From assembly GCA_003248395.1 (NCBI GenBank), contig QFNA01000135.1, positions 1 to 8,171 on the forward strand: a stretch of 8,171 bases of DNA, in the 5' to 3' direction. Below are positions 1 through 5,205 of the stretch, piece after piece. The notes beneath the pieces are model-generated. The model searched no databases, was not told the DNA's origin, and worked only from the letters and a program-made list of their open reading frames with translations. The stretch comes from Citromicrobium sp. Lineage in GTDB: Bacteria > Pseudomonadota > Alphaproteobacteria > Sphingomonadales > Sphingomonadaceae. Both the position numbers and the translations under genes were made by a program. Position 1 is the first letter of the stretch. Every line of letters starts with the position of its first letter.

Positions 1-25
1 CCAGCATCTCGCGATGCCGTGAGCG

Positions 26-45
26 ATCCCAGCTTTCGCTGGGAT
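26..45. repeat. Palindromic repeat, unit 1 of a facing pair
   Basis: Two perfect 8-base arms (26-33 and 38-45) flank a TTTC loop, reading ATCCCAGCTTTCGCTGGGAT. On the minus strand the unit is preceded by the head CCGTCATCCC (50 to 41). A lone copy of the right arm, GCTGGGAT, recurs at 61-68. Similar CGTCATCCC-headed hairpins are dispersed between genes in many sphingomonads and other alphaproteobacteria. That assignment is from memory, because only this window can be seen. An RNA hairpin role is possible but there is no following T tract. Confidence 0.6.
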
Positions 46-112
46 GACGGGAGGGCTTAAGCTGGGATGCGGGAAAGGAAGAGACAGCTAACCACCCCAT
101 GTCAGACCTTAC

Positions 113-137
113 CGTCACCCCGGACTTGATCCGGGGT
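113..137. repeat. Palindromic repeat, unit 2 of a facing pair
   Basis: The head CGTCACCCC (113-121) leads into two perfect 8-base arms, ACCCCGGA (117-124) and TCCGGGGT (130-137), with the loop CTTGA. The head matches the reverse complement of the unit 1 head in 9 of 10 bases (112-121 against 41-50), so the two units point at each other. This layout resembles a REP pair (BIME or REPIN). The loop and stem sequences differ from unit 1, so this is a related subtype and not a copy. Confidence 0.6.
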
Positions 138-140
138 GGT

Positions 141-528
141 GCTTTTCTTCTGGCACAGTCGGGACGGTTCCCCGGATTTGTCGCCTTGGTACCCTCCAGT
201 CCGCTGTCCCCCCCTTGGAATTTAGCTTTAACGGACACTCACTCTCGCCCTTCGCTGACGATCACAAAGGATTTTCCTACACCGGCACAGTTGAATAAGG
301 AGCGGGCGGCTCATTCATATTGTCGATCGAGCGCGTTACCCACCAAGCGACGCGATGCATCTGCAGCGCTGCAAAGGCTTCCGGCGCGCGTCATCCAAGC
401 GCCGATTTCGAGTGAACTTTGCGTGAACTTTCCCCGCTCGCAGCAGGGTGCGGAAGGAGACACCCGTCCACGCCAAATTCCGGGCAAACCTCTGGTAAGA
501 AGAGAGAAACTGACCGGAGGAAGTTCTT
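141..528. other. Gene-free stretch
   Basis: An open frame of 143 codons crosses this stretch on the plus strand (99-530). It starts inside the palindromic repeat region and shows no recognisable domain, so I do not call it a gene. A 23-codon frame at 355-426 would give a very basic peptide but has no good ribosome binding site. A run of seven C lies at 208-214. The 9-base word GTGAACTTT occurs at 412-420 and again at 423-431, an 11-base spacing of about one helical turn. In related genomes molybdopterin synthase genes often follow pgsA; no trace of them is seen here. Confidence 0.5.
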
Positions 529-555
529 AAAAAACCCCCGGTCGGTGTCAACCGG
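529..555 (-). terminator. Probable intrinsic terminator of pgsA
   Basis: Read on the minus strand just past the pgsA stop codon, CCGGT (555-551) and ACCGG (542-538) can pair around an 8-base loop. Three more G follow and then a run of six T (534-529), the classic rho-independent layout. The 5-base-pair stem is short. A second inverted repeat, CTGACCGG/CCGGTCAG (510-517 and 552-559), encloses it and shares one arm. Confidence 0.55.
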
Positions 556-1096
556 TCAGTCCATGTGCTTGAGGCCGACGCGCAGGTAATCCCATCCGGT
601 GACAACGGTCAGCACCGCGGCCGCCCACAGCGTGGCGAGGCCGACGGTATGCGGCACATTCGCCTCGATCTCGCCGATCATCATGGTCCAGCGCGGAAGC
701 CCCTGCCCGAGGATAAGCGATCCGAGCGCGACCATCTGGAACGTCGTCTTCCATTTCGCCAGCCGGCTGACGGGCACCGAGACCTGCAGCGGGCCGAGGA
801 ATTCGCGCAGGCCCGATACCGCGATCTCGCGCATCAGGATGATCAGCCCCGCCACCACGGATGACGGCCGCGACCATGATCTTGTCCGCAATGGGATCGA
901 GAAAAATGCCGAGCTTCGAGACGGTGCCGCTGGTCCGCGCGAGATAGCCGTCGAAATAGTCGGTGATGCCCATCAGGCAGTACAGCGCGAAAGCGAGCAA
1001 ATAGCCTGCTTCCCAGCCCGGCCACCACAGAAAATACGCCAGCAGCGGAATCGCGGCGATGCGCGACAGCGTCAGGATGTTGGGCAGATTGAGCAT
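556..1096 (-). pseudogene. pgsA: CDP-diacylglycerol--glycerol-3-phosphate 3-phosphatidyltransferase, frameshifted
   Basis: PgsA is an inner-membrane enzyme that joins CDP-diacylglycerol and glycerol-3-phosphate to make phosphatidylglycerophosphate, the precursor of phosphatidylglycerol. The first 79 codons (ATG at 1096 down to 860) begin MLNLPNILTLSRIAAIPLL. They contain the complete CDP-alcohol phosphotransferase motif: D46, D49, G50, A53, R54, G63, D67, D71. The reading then shifts frame. The C-terminal part (858 to the TGA at 558-556) reads VVAGLIILMREIAVSGLREF and continues with the KWKTTFQMVALG region. In E. coli PgsA about 30 residues separate the DK after the motif from the REI that follows; here only about 18 do. 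So roughly 10-13 codons appear lost along with the frame, a deletion of 29, 32, 35 or 38 bases. As written, no full-length enzyme is made. Sequencing or assembly error is possible, since PgsA is normally important for growth. It is divergent from the MFS gene, with 112 bases between starts. Confidence 0.82.
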
Positions 1097-1208
1097 CGCC
1101 CTTGCCCTAGCGGCTTACGGCTCACCGCAAAAGTCGGTGTTTGTGCTTGTCCGCCACCGCGATTGCGCCCTAGAGGGGCGGGAGAGACGGGGCCGTTCCC
1201 GGGGGATC

Positions 1209-2540
1209 ATGCTTACTTCGACGCATCTGCTGCGCACGAGACGGTTCCTGCCGCTCTTCGTCACCCAGCTTTTCAACGCCTTCAACGACAATCTGTACAA
1301 GACCACGATGGTCCTGTTCGTCGTGTACGCAGTCTATAACGACGAAAGTACGGAGGCGACCTTCAGCGGGCTGGCATCGGGCCTGTTCATCCTGCCATTC
1401 TTCATCCTGTCGGCGCTGGCAGGGCAGCTGGCCGACATGCGCGACAAGGCCAGGATCATCCGCACCGTCAAGGCCTGCGAAATCGGCTTGATGGTGATCG
1501 GCGCGGCGGGGCTTTATCTCGCGTGGAAGGGCATCGGGGTCCACACGCTTGCGATCCCGCTGCTGCTGCTCGCGCTCTTGCTGACGGGGGTGCAATCGAC
1601 GTTCCTCGGCCCGATCAAATACGCCATTTTGCCGCAGCATCTGGAAAAGGACGAGCTGCTTGCCGGAACAGGCCTGGTAGAGGCCGGCACCTATATCGCC
1701 ATTCTTGCGGGCACCATCCTCGCGGGTTTCATCGCCGTCGAGCATACCGGTTGGGCGGCCATCGGCATCATCGTGATTTCGATCATCGGCTATTTCGTCA
1801 GTCGGCAGGTGCCGCCTGCCCCGCCAATGGGAGAGATCGAAAAGCTCGACTGGCACCTGCTGCGCGCCTCGGTAAAGCTGGTGCGCGACACGATGCACAA
1901 CCGCGAAGTCTATTACGCGATCCTTGCGATCAGCTTCTTTTGGACTATCGGCGCCGTCCTGTTCATCCAGTTTCCGCCGCTGGCCAAGAACACGATCATG
2001 GCCAGTCCGGAAGTCGCCAGTCTCTTCCTCGTCGTGTTTTCCGTCGGCGTGGCCATCGGTTCGGTCGCGGTGAATGCGCTGCTGAAGGGCATGGTGTCGG
2101 CGCGTTACTCGCCGGTGTCGGTCATCGTGATGGGTCTGTTCGTGGTGGCGTTCTACGTGGTCGCCAAGATGTGGGAGGCGGACCAGCCGACCGACCTGCT
2201 CAGCGTCAGCGAATTCATCGCCTGGCCGATGGCGGCGGTGCTGCTTCTCTGCCTGCTCGGCATATCGGTGGCGGGCGGCATGTTCGTGGTGCCGCTCTAC
2301 GCGTTCCTCACCACGCGCGTGTCGCCGGACAAGGCCTCGCGCACCATCGCGGCCAACAACATCGTGAATTCGGGTGCGATGGTCGGCGGATCGCTGCTGG
2401 CAATGGGATTGAGCGCAGCGGATGTCCCGATCACCGAACAGATCCTGCTTTGCGCGGCGATGTGCCTGTTCTCTGCCTGGCTCGGCAAGAGGCTGGTCGA
2501 TGCAGAAAACGCCGCGGCAGCAGCGGAAGTTGGCGCCTAA
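1209..2540 (+). CDS. MFS transporter, LplT-like (lysophospholipid transporter family)
   Basis: This 443-residue polytopic inner-membrane protein has about 11-12 hydrophobic segments. Its N-terminus has FNAFNDNLYK at residues 22-31, matching the FxAFNDNLFK signature of LplT transporters and of the MFS part of LplT-acyltransferase fusions. The MFS loop 2-3 region is present as GQLADMRDKARI. The family flips lysophospholipids inward for re-acylation. The substrate here is inferred from family only; no acyltransferase or acyl-ACP synthetase domain is fused, and the protein ends in a short Ala-rich tail. I chose the ATG at 1209 because GGGGGA lies five bases upstream and the hydrophobic homology begins soon after. 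The frame is open back to 1059, but that stretch would run antisense into pgsA. The divergent pgsA suggests a shared phospholipid theme. The stop overlaps the end of the convergent small gene by four bases. Confidence 0.85.
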   Translation: MLTSTHLLRTRRFLPLFVTQLFNAFNDNLYKTTMVLFVVYAVYNDESTEATFSGLASGLFILPFFILSALAGQLADMRDKARIIRTVKACEIGLMVIGAAGLYLAWKGIGVHTLAIPLLLLALLLTGVQSTFLGPIKYAILPQHLEKDELLAGTGLVEAGTYIAILAGTILAGFIAVEHTGWAAIGIIVISIIGYFVSRQVPPAPPMGEIEKLDWHLLRASVKLVRDTMHNREVYYAILAISFFWTIGAVLFIQFPPLAKNTIMASPEVASLFLVVFSVGVAIGSVAVNALLKGMVSARYSPVSVIVMGLFVVAFYVVAKMWEADQPTDLLSVSEFIAWPMAAVLLLCLLGISVAGGMFVVPLYAFLTTRVSPDKASRTIAANNIVNSGAMVGGSLLAMGLSAADVPITEQILLCAAMCLFSAWLGKRLVDAENAAAAAEVGA

Positions 2541-2743
2541 ACGATAAACGCAAGCACTGCGGCGAAGGTCGCGAAGTAGGTCGTCGCCACCCCGCGCACG
2601 TCCGACGCGGTCAGTTTCCAGTCGATGACATCCGCCCCGATATCGTTGGCGGGGTCGTCGCAAAATGCACCGCGACGCTGCGGGATCATCGCCCGCATCC
2701 AGTGCCGGGCGGACTCGGTATTGAGGACAAGTGCGCGTCTCAT
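2537..2743 (-). CDS. Small protein with a C-terminal membrane segment, function unknown
   Basis: I do not recognise this 68-residue protein. The N-terminal half is basic (MRRALVLNTESARHWMRAMI), the middle is acidic and polar (around DDPANDIGADVIDW, residues 29-42), and residues 51-68 are hydrophobic and end the protein, like a tail anchor. It fills the gap between the convergent MFS gene and the divergent enzyme gene, and its composition is protein-like, which is why I call it. The ATG at 2743 has no visible Shine-Dalgarno sequence. In-frame ATGs at 2698 and 2689 (Met16, Met19) are alternatives. A perfect CtrA-type box ends nine bases upstream of the ATG, so expression may be tied to the cell cycle. 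Its 3' end overlaps the MFS stop by four bases. Confidence 0.6.
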   Translation of the reverse strand: MRRALVLNTESARHWMRAMIPQRRGAFCDDPANDIGADVIDWKLTASDVRGVATTYFATFAAVLAFIV

Positions 2744-2752
2744 GTCGCGGTG

Positions 2753-2767
2753 TTAACCGATTTTTAA
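2753..2767. promoter_or_regulatory. Perfect CtrA-type binding box, TTAA-N7-TTAA
   Basis: The sequence TTAACCGATTTTTAA, followed by CC, matches the full alphaproteobacterial CtrA consensus (TTAA-N7-TTAA) with no mismatch in either half. It lies in the 147-base divergent region, 9 bases upstream of the small-protein ATG (2743) and 123 bases upstream of the enzyme ATG (2891). If activating, the box normally sits near -35. That would fit the enzyme gene, or a later start of the small gene. Closer placement would suggest repression of the small gene. Identification rests on consensus only. Confidence 0.55.
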
Positions 2768-2770
2768 CCA

Positions 2771-2830
2771 TTCCTCGATCGAAAAATCATCCTGTCGCGT
2801 CGCGGGACATCGGTCTGACAGGTTGAGGAA
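2771..2830. repeat. Nested inverted repeats in a divergent promoter region
   Basis: CCTGTC (2791-2796) pairs with GACAGG (2817-2822) around a 20-base interior. Just outside, TTCCTC (2771-2776) pairs with GAGGAA (2825-2830). The spacing is asymmetric, 14 bases on the left and 2 on the right, so a folded form would have a bulge. A further dyad, GCGGGA/TCCCGC (2872-2877 and 2881-2886), ends four bases before the enzyme ATG and could occlude its ribosome binding region. An operator or a 5' leader structure is possible; short dyads also arise by chance. Confidence 0.35.
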
Positions 2831-2890
2831 AAACCGGACATCTGGCGCGCCGGATTGCGCCGCTGTGGCAAGCGGGATAGTCCCGCCCGC

Positions 2891-4558
2891 ATGACCCAGC
2901 GCCCGACTCCCGCCGCCGCCCGTCTCCTCGTCGATTGCCTTGCCGAACAGGGATGCGACCGGATTTTCACCGTGCCCGGCGAAAGCTTCCTCCAGGTGCT
3001 CGATGCACTCGCCGGCCAGGACGCCATCGATCTCGTCACCTGCCGACAGGAAGGGGGGGTCGCGATGATGGCCTGCGCCGACGGTGCAATGACCGGCCGG
3101 CCCGGGATTGCCTTCGTCACACGCGGCCCCGGCGCCACCAATGCCAGCATCGGCGTCCATATCGCGATGCAGGATTCGCAGCCGATGATCCTGTTCGTCG
3201 GCGATGTGGACAGCGGCATGCGAGACCGCGAGGGCTTCCAGGAAATCGACTTCGCCGCGTTTTTCGGCCCCGTCTGCAAATGGGCCGCGCGGATCGATTC
3301 GGCCGACCGCATCCCCGAATATGTCGCGCGCGCCTATGCCACCGCAATCTCCGGTCGCCCCGGACCCGTCGTACTCGCTTTACCCGAAGACATGCTCAGC
3401 CACGACACGTCCGCCTCGCCGCGGCCCCGGGTCGAACGACCGGCACAGGCCCCCTGCCCCGATGCCATGCAGGCGATGATGGCCATGATCGGCGACGCCG
3501 CTTCGCCGATCGCGATCGTCGGCGGGGCCGGTTGGAATGCCAAGGCGCGCGAGTACTTCCAGCTTTTCGCAGAGCGTCTCGGCATTCCGGTTGCCACGGC
3601 TTTCCGTCGCCAGGATGCGATTGCACCATCGAGCAGCGTCTACGCCGGCAATCTCGGCTACGGTCCCAACCCCAGGCTGGTCGAACGCGTGAAGCAGGCC
3701 GATCTGGTCCTGGCGGTCGGCGCCAGACTGGGCGAGGCGACGACCGACGGGTACGCTGTGCCGACGCTTGTCGATCGTGAACGAACGCTGGTCCACGTTC
3801 ACCCGGATCCCGACGAACTCAACCGCGTCTATCCCGCTACGCTGGCGATTTGCGCCGACATGGCCGAATTCGCCGAGAGCGCGGCGCTATGGGACGAAGG
3901 CGAGACGATCGATTTCGATGCCGGGGCCCGGGCCCATGCGGAATGGGAGGAATGGGCCACGGCGCATCCGGCGGACCATGCGCTGGATATGGGCCAATGC
4001 GTGCAGTTCCTGCGTGACGCGCTTCCCGCCGATACGATCATCTGCAACGGCGCGGGGAATTTTTCGGGTTGGTGGCACCGCTACTGGCGATACGCAGGTT
4101 ACCCCTCGCAACTGGCACCAACCTGCGGGGCCATGGGCTATGGCGTCCCCGCCGCAGTCGCTGCCAGCCTCCGTTTTCCCGAGCGGACGGTTGTCGCGGT
4201 GGCGGGGGACGGTGATTTCCTGATGAACGGGCAGGAACTCGCGACGGCGATGCAGCACGATGCAAACATGCTGGTGATCATCGTCGACAACGGGGCCTAC
4301 GGAACGATCCGGATGCATCAGGAACGCGAATTTCCCGGCGAAACGCGCGTCAGCGGAACGCGCCTGTCAAACCCGGACTTCGCGGCCTTGGCAAAGGCTT
4401 ATGGCGCGTGGTCGGCCCGCGTCGACACGACCGAGCATTTCAAGTCGGCCTTGACCGAGGCCAGGGACATGCGCGGAGTGCGGCTCATCCACTGCTTGAT
4501 CGATATCGAGCAGCTTGCGGCAAGCGGTGCCTCGATCAGCGCGCTCAGGGCAAGGTAG
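2891..4558 (+). CDS. Thiamine-diphosphate-dependent enzyme, acetolactate synthase-like family
   Basis: This 555-residue protein has the three-domain layout of the acetolactate synthase/pyruvate oxidase/benzoylformate decarboxylase family. The N-terminal pyrimidine-binding domain (about 1-165) carries the cofactor-activating glutamate E54 in RQEGG, followed by TRGPGATN. A central domain (about 185-330) contains GYGPNPRLVERV and LAVGARLGE. The C-terminal pyrophosphate domain (about 375-540) has the Mg/ThDP motif GDG at 439-441 closing with N467 in VDNGAYG. These enzymes cleave or form carbon-carbon bonds next to a carbonyl in the cytosol. The exact substrate is not readable. No small regulatory subunit (ilvH) or branched-chain gene is adjacent, so housekeeping acetolactate synthase is unlikely. 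I chose the ATG at 2891; an upstream in-frame TTG at 2855 is less convincing. A run of seven G (3053-3059) lies within the E54 codon region. The gene stands alone, ending 6 bases from a convergent gene. Confidence 0.85.
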   Translation: MTQRPTPAAARLLVDCLAEQGCDRIFTVPGESFLQVLDALAGQDAIDLVTCRQEGGVAMMACADGAMTGRPGIAFVTRGPGATNASIGVHIAMQDSQPMILFVGDVDSGMRDREGFQEIDFAAFFGPVCKWAARIDSADRIPEYVARAYATAISGRPGPVVLALPEDMLSHDTSASPRPRVERPAQAPCPDAMQAMMAMIGDAASPIAIVGGAGWNAKAREYFQLFAERLGIPVATAFRRQDAIAPSSSVYAGNLGYGPNPRLVERVKQADLVLAVGARLGEATTDGYAVPTLVDRERTLVHVHPDPDELNRVYPATLAICADMAEFAESAALWDEGETIDFDAGARAHAEWEEWATAHPADHALDMGQCVQFLRDALPADTIICNGAGNFSGWWHRYWRYAGYPSQLAPTCGAMGYGVPAAVAASLRFPERTVVAVAGDGDFLMNGQELATAMQHDANMLVIIVDNGAYGTIRMHQEREFPGETRVSGTRLSNPDFAALAKAYGAWSARVDTTEHFKSALTEARDMRGVRLIHCLIDIEQLAASGASISALRAR

Positions 4559-4564
4559 GCTGCG

Positions 4565-4975
4565 CTAGAGTCCACCCATTCGGCAGATCAGAGCCCATTC
4601 GTCGTGCGTAATCTCTGCCACAGACAGGCGTGACAGGCGGACGAGCTCGCATTCGGCGAGTTTCGGTTCGGCCTTGATCTGTTTGAGCGTGACCGGCCGG
4701 GGCAGTTTCTTTTTCGGTTTCACCTTGACCGCTGCCCACTTGTCTTCCAGATCGGTGGGATCGGTGATGCCGGCCACGCTGATCTCGCAGATACCGACGA
4801 TCTCGAGACCTTCGCGGGAGTGGTAAAAGAACGCCTCGTCGCCAAGCTGCATGGCGGCCAGATTATTCTTCGCCCGGTGATTTCGCACACCGTCCCATGT
4901 CCCCTCGCCCTGTTCGACCAGATCATCCCAGCTATAGACGAACGGCTCCGATTTCATCAGCCAGTAGCGCGCCAC
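4565..4975 (-). CDS. EVE domain-containing protein (THYN1-like)
   Basis: This 136-residue protein is a single EVE domain, a PUA-like fold that binds modified bases in DNA or RNA. Diagnostic parts are YWLMKSEP at residues 4-11, YSWDDL at 14-19, WDGVRNHRAKNNL at 27-39 (the hallmark W-x-G-V-R-N stretch) and FFYHSREGLEIVGICEI at about 49-65. Length matches the stand-alone bacterial family. The start is GTG at 4975, supported by GAGGAGA (4991-4985) nine bases upstream and by the family's N-terminus starting just before YWLMKSEP. Ligand and cellular role are unknown; no restriction or methylase genes are nearby, so I see nothing to tie it to defence. It converges on the preceding enzyme gene with 6 bases between stop codons and no room for separate terminators. 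Confidence 0.9.
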   Translation of the reverse strand: MARYWLMKSEPFVYSWDDLVEQGEGTWDGVRNHRAKNNLAAMQLGDEAFFYHSREGLEIVGICEISVAGITDPTDLEDKWAAVKVKPKKKLPRPVTLKQIKAEPKLAECELVRLSRLSVAEITHDEWALICRMGGL

Positions 4976-5011
4976 GGAACAGTATCTCCTCGTCGTTTCT
5001 GCAAATTTCCC

Positions 5012-5067
5012 GGCAGCCCTAAACGCTGCCAGCCGGGCTGGCCACCCGGCCCAACGCGGTTAACCGC
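5012..5067. repeat. Cluster of two hairpins and a 12-base palindrome
   Basis: Three dyads follow one another in the region upstream of the EVE gene. GGCAGC/GCTGCC (5012-5017, 5025-5030) has a 7-base loop. GCCGGG/CCCGGC (5032-5037, 5045-5050) also has a 7-base loop. GCGGTTAACCGC (5056-5067) is a perfect palindrome. No T tract follows on either strand, so these are better candidates for operator-type or leader structures than for a terminator. Confidence 0.45.
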
Positions 5068-5074
5068 TTCTTAT
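5060..5074. promoter_or_regulatory. Near-consensus CtrA-like box, TTAA-N7-TTAT
   Basis: TTAACCGCTTCTTAT matches TTAA-N7-TTAA in seven of eight fixed bases, with the preferred CC after the first half. The first half overlaps the GCGGTTAACCGC palindrome. It lies 131 bases upstream of the GGDEF-EAL ATG at 5206. Control of cyclic-di-GMP enzymes by the CtrA network is known in alphaproteobacteria, but this site is assigned by consensus only. Confidence 0.35.
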
Positions 5075-5079
5075 ACACC

Positions 5080-5205
5080 TTGCGTTACGTAGTCCCCTCG
5101 GCATCGGCAGGGGAAAGTTTTGCAACCGAACTCGAATAGCGAAGCATTGCCCTCGCCGCTATCCTGCTCTTCGTCGGTACGGCGGGCGCCGCAGTTCCCG
5201 CCATC
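5080..5205 (+). pseudogene. Possible N-terminal extension of the GGDEF-EAL gene, cut by an amber codon
   Basis: In frame with the ATG at 5206, the upstream sequence reads from a TTG at 5080 as LRYVVPSASAGESFATELE, then TAG (5137-5139), then RSIALAAILLFVGTAGAAVPAI directly into the ATG. The part after the stop looks like a genuine transmembrane helix, and the codons are typical of the neighbourhood. A single-base change at the TAG (for example to TAC, Tyr) would restore one frame of about 552 residues with two membrane helices. No ATG, GTG or TTG lies in frame between the TAG and 5206. The alternative is that this is simply untranslated leader. Confidence 0.4.

Noticed and set aside
355..426. 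23-codon frame for a very basic peptide
   Set aside because: It is short, without a good ribosome binding site, and its basic character can come from GC-rich DNA alone. It cannot be supported without conservation data.
99..530. 143-codon open frame in the left gene-free region
   Set aside because: It starts inside the palindromic repeat region, ends at the pgsA terminator, and shows no domain or ribosome binding site.
544..551. TTGACA on the minus strand just after pgsA, like a -35 element
   Set aside because: No -10 element lies at the right distance, and the bases are explained by the terminator stem and loop.
1147..1175. TTGTCC-N17-CTAGAG as a promoter for the MFS gene
   Set aside because: Both hexamers match the consensus weakly, and in GC-rich DNA this is not enough to call a promoter.
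1523..2767. 414-codon plus-strand frame overlapping the MFS gene
   Set aside because: It is Arg-, Gly- and His-rich shadow translation in the wrong frame of a well-supported gene.
1170..2771. 533-codon open frame on the minus strand, antisense to the MFS gene
   Set aside because: Its composition is rich in Arg, His, Asp and Gln, typical of a GC-rich shadow frame. The plus-strand frame has clear membrane helices and a family signature.
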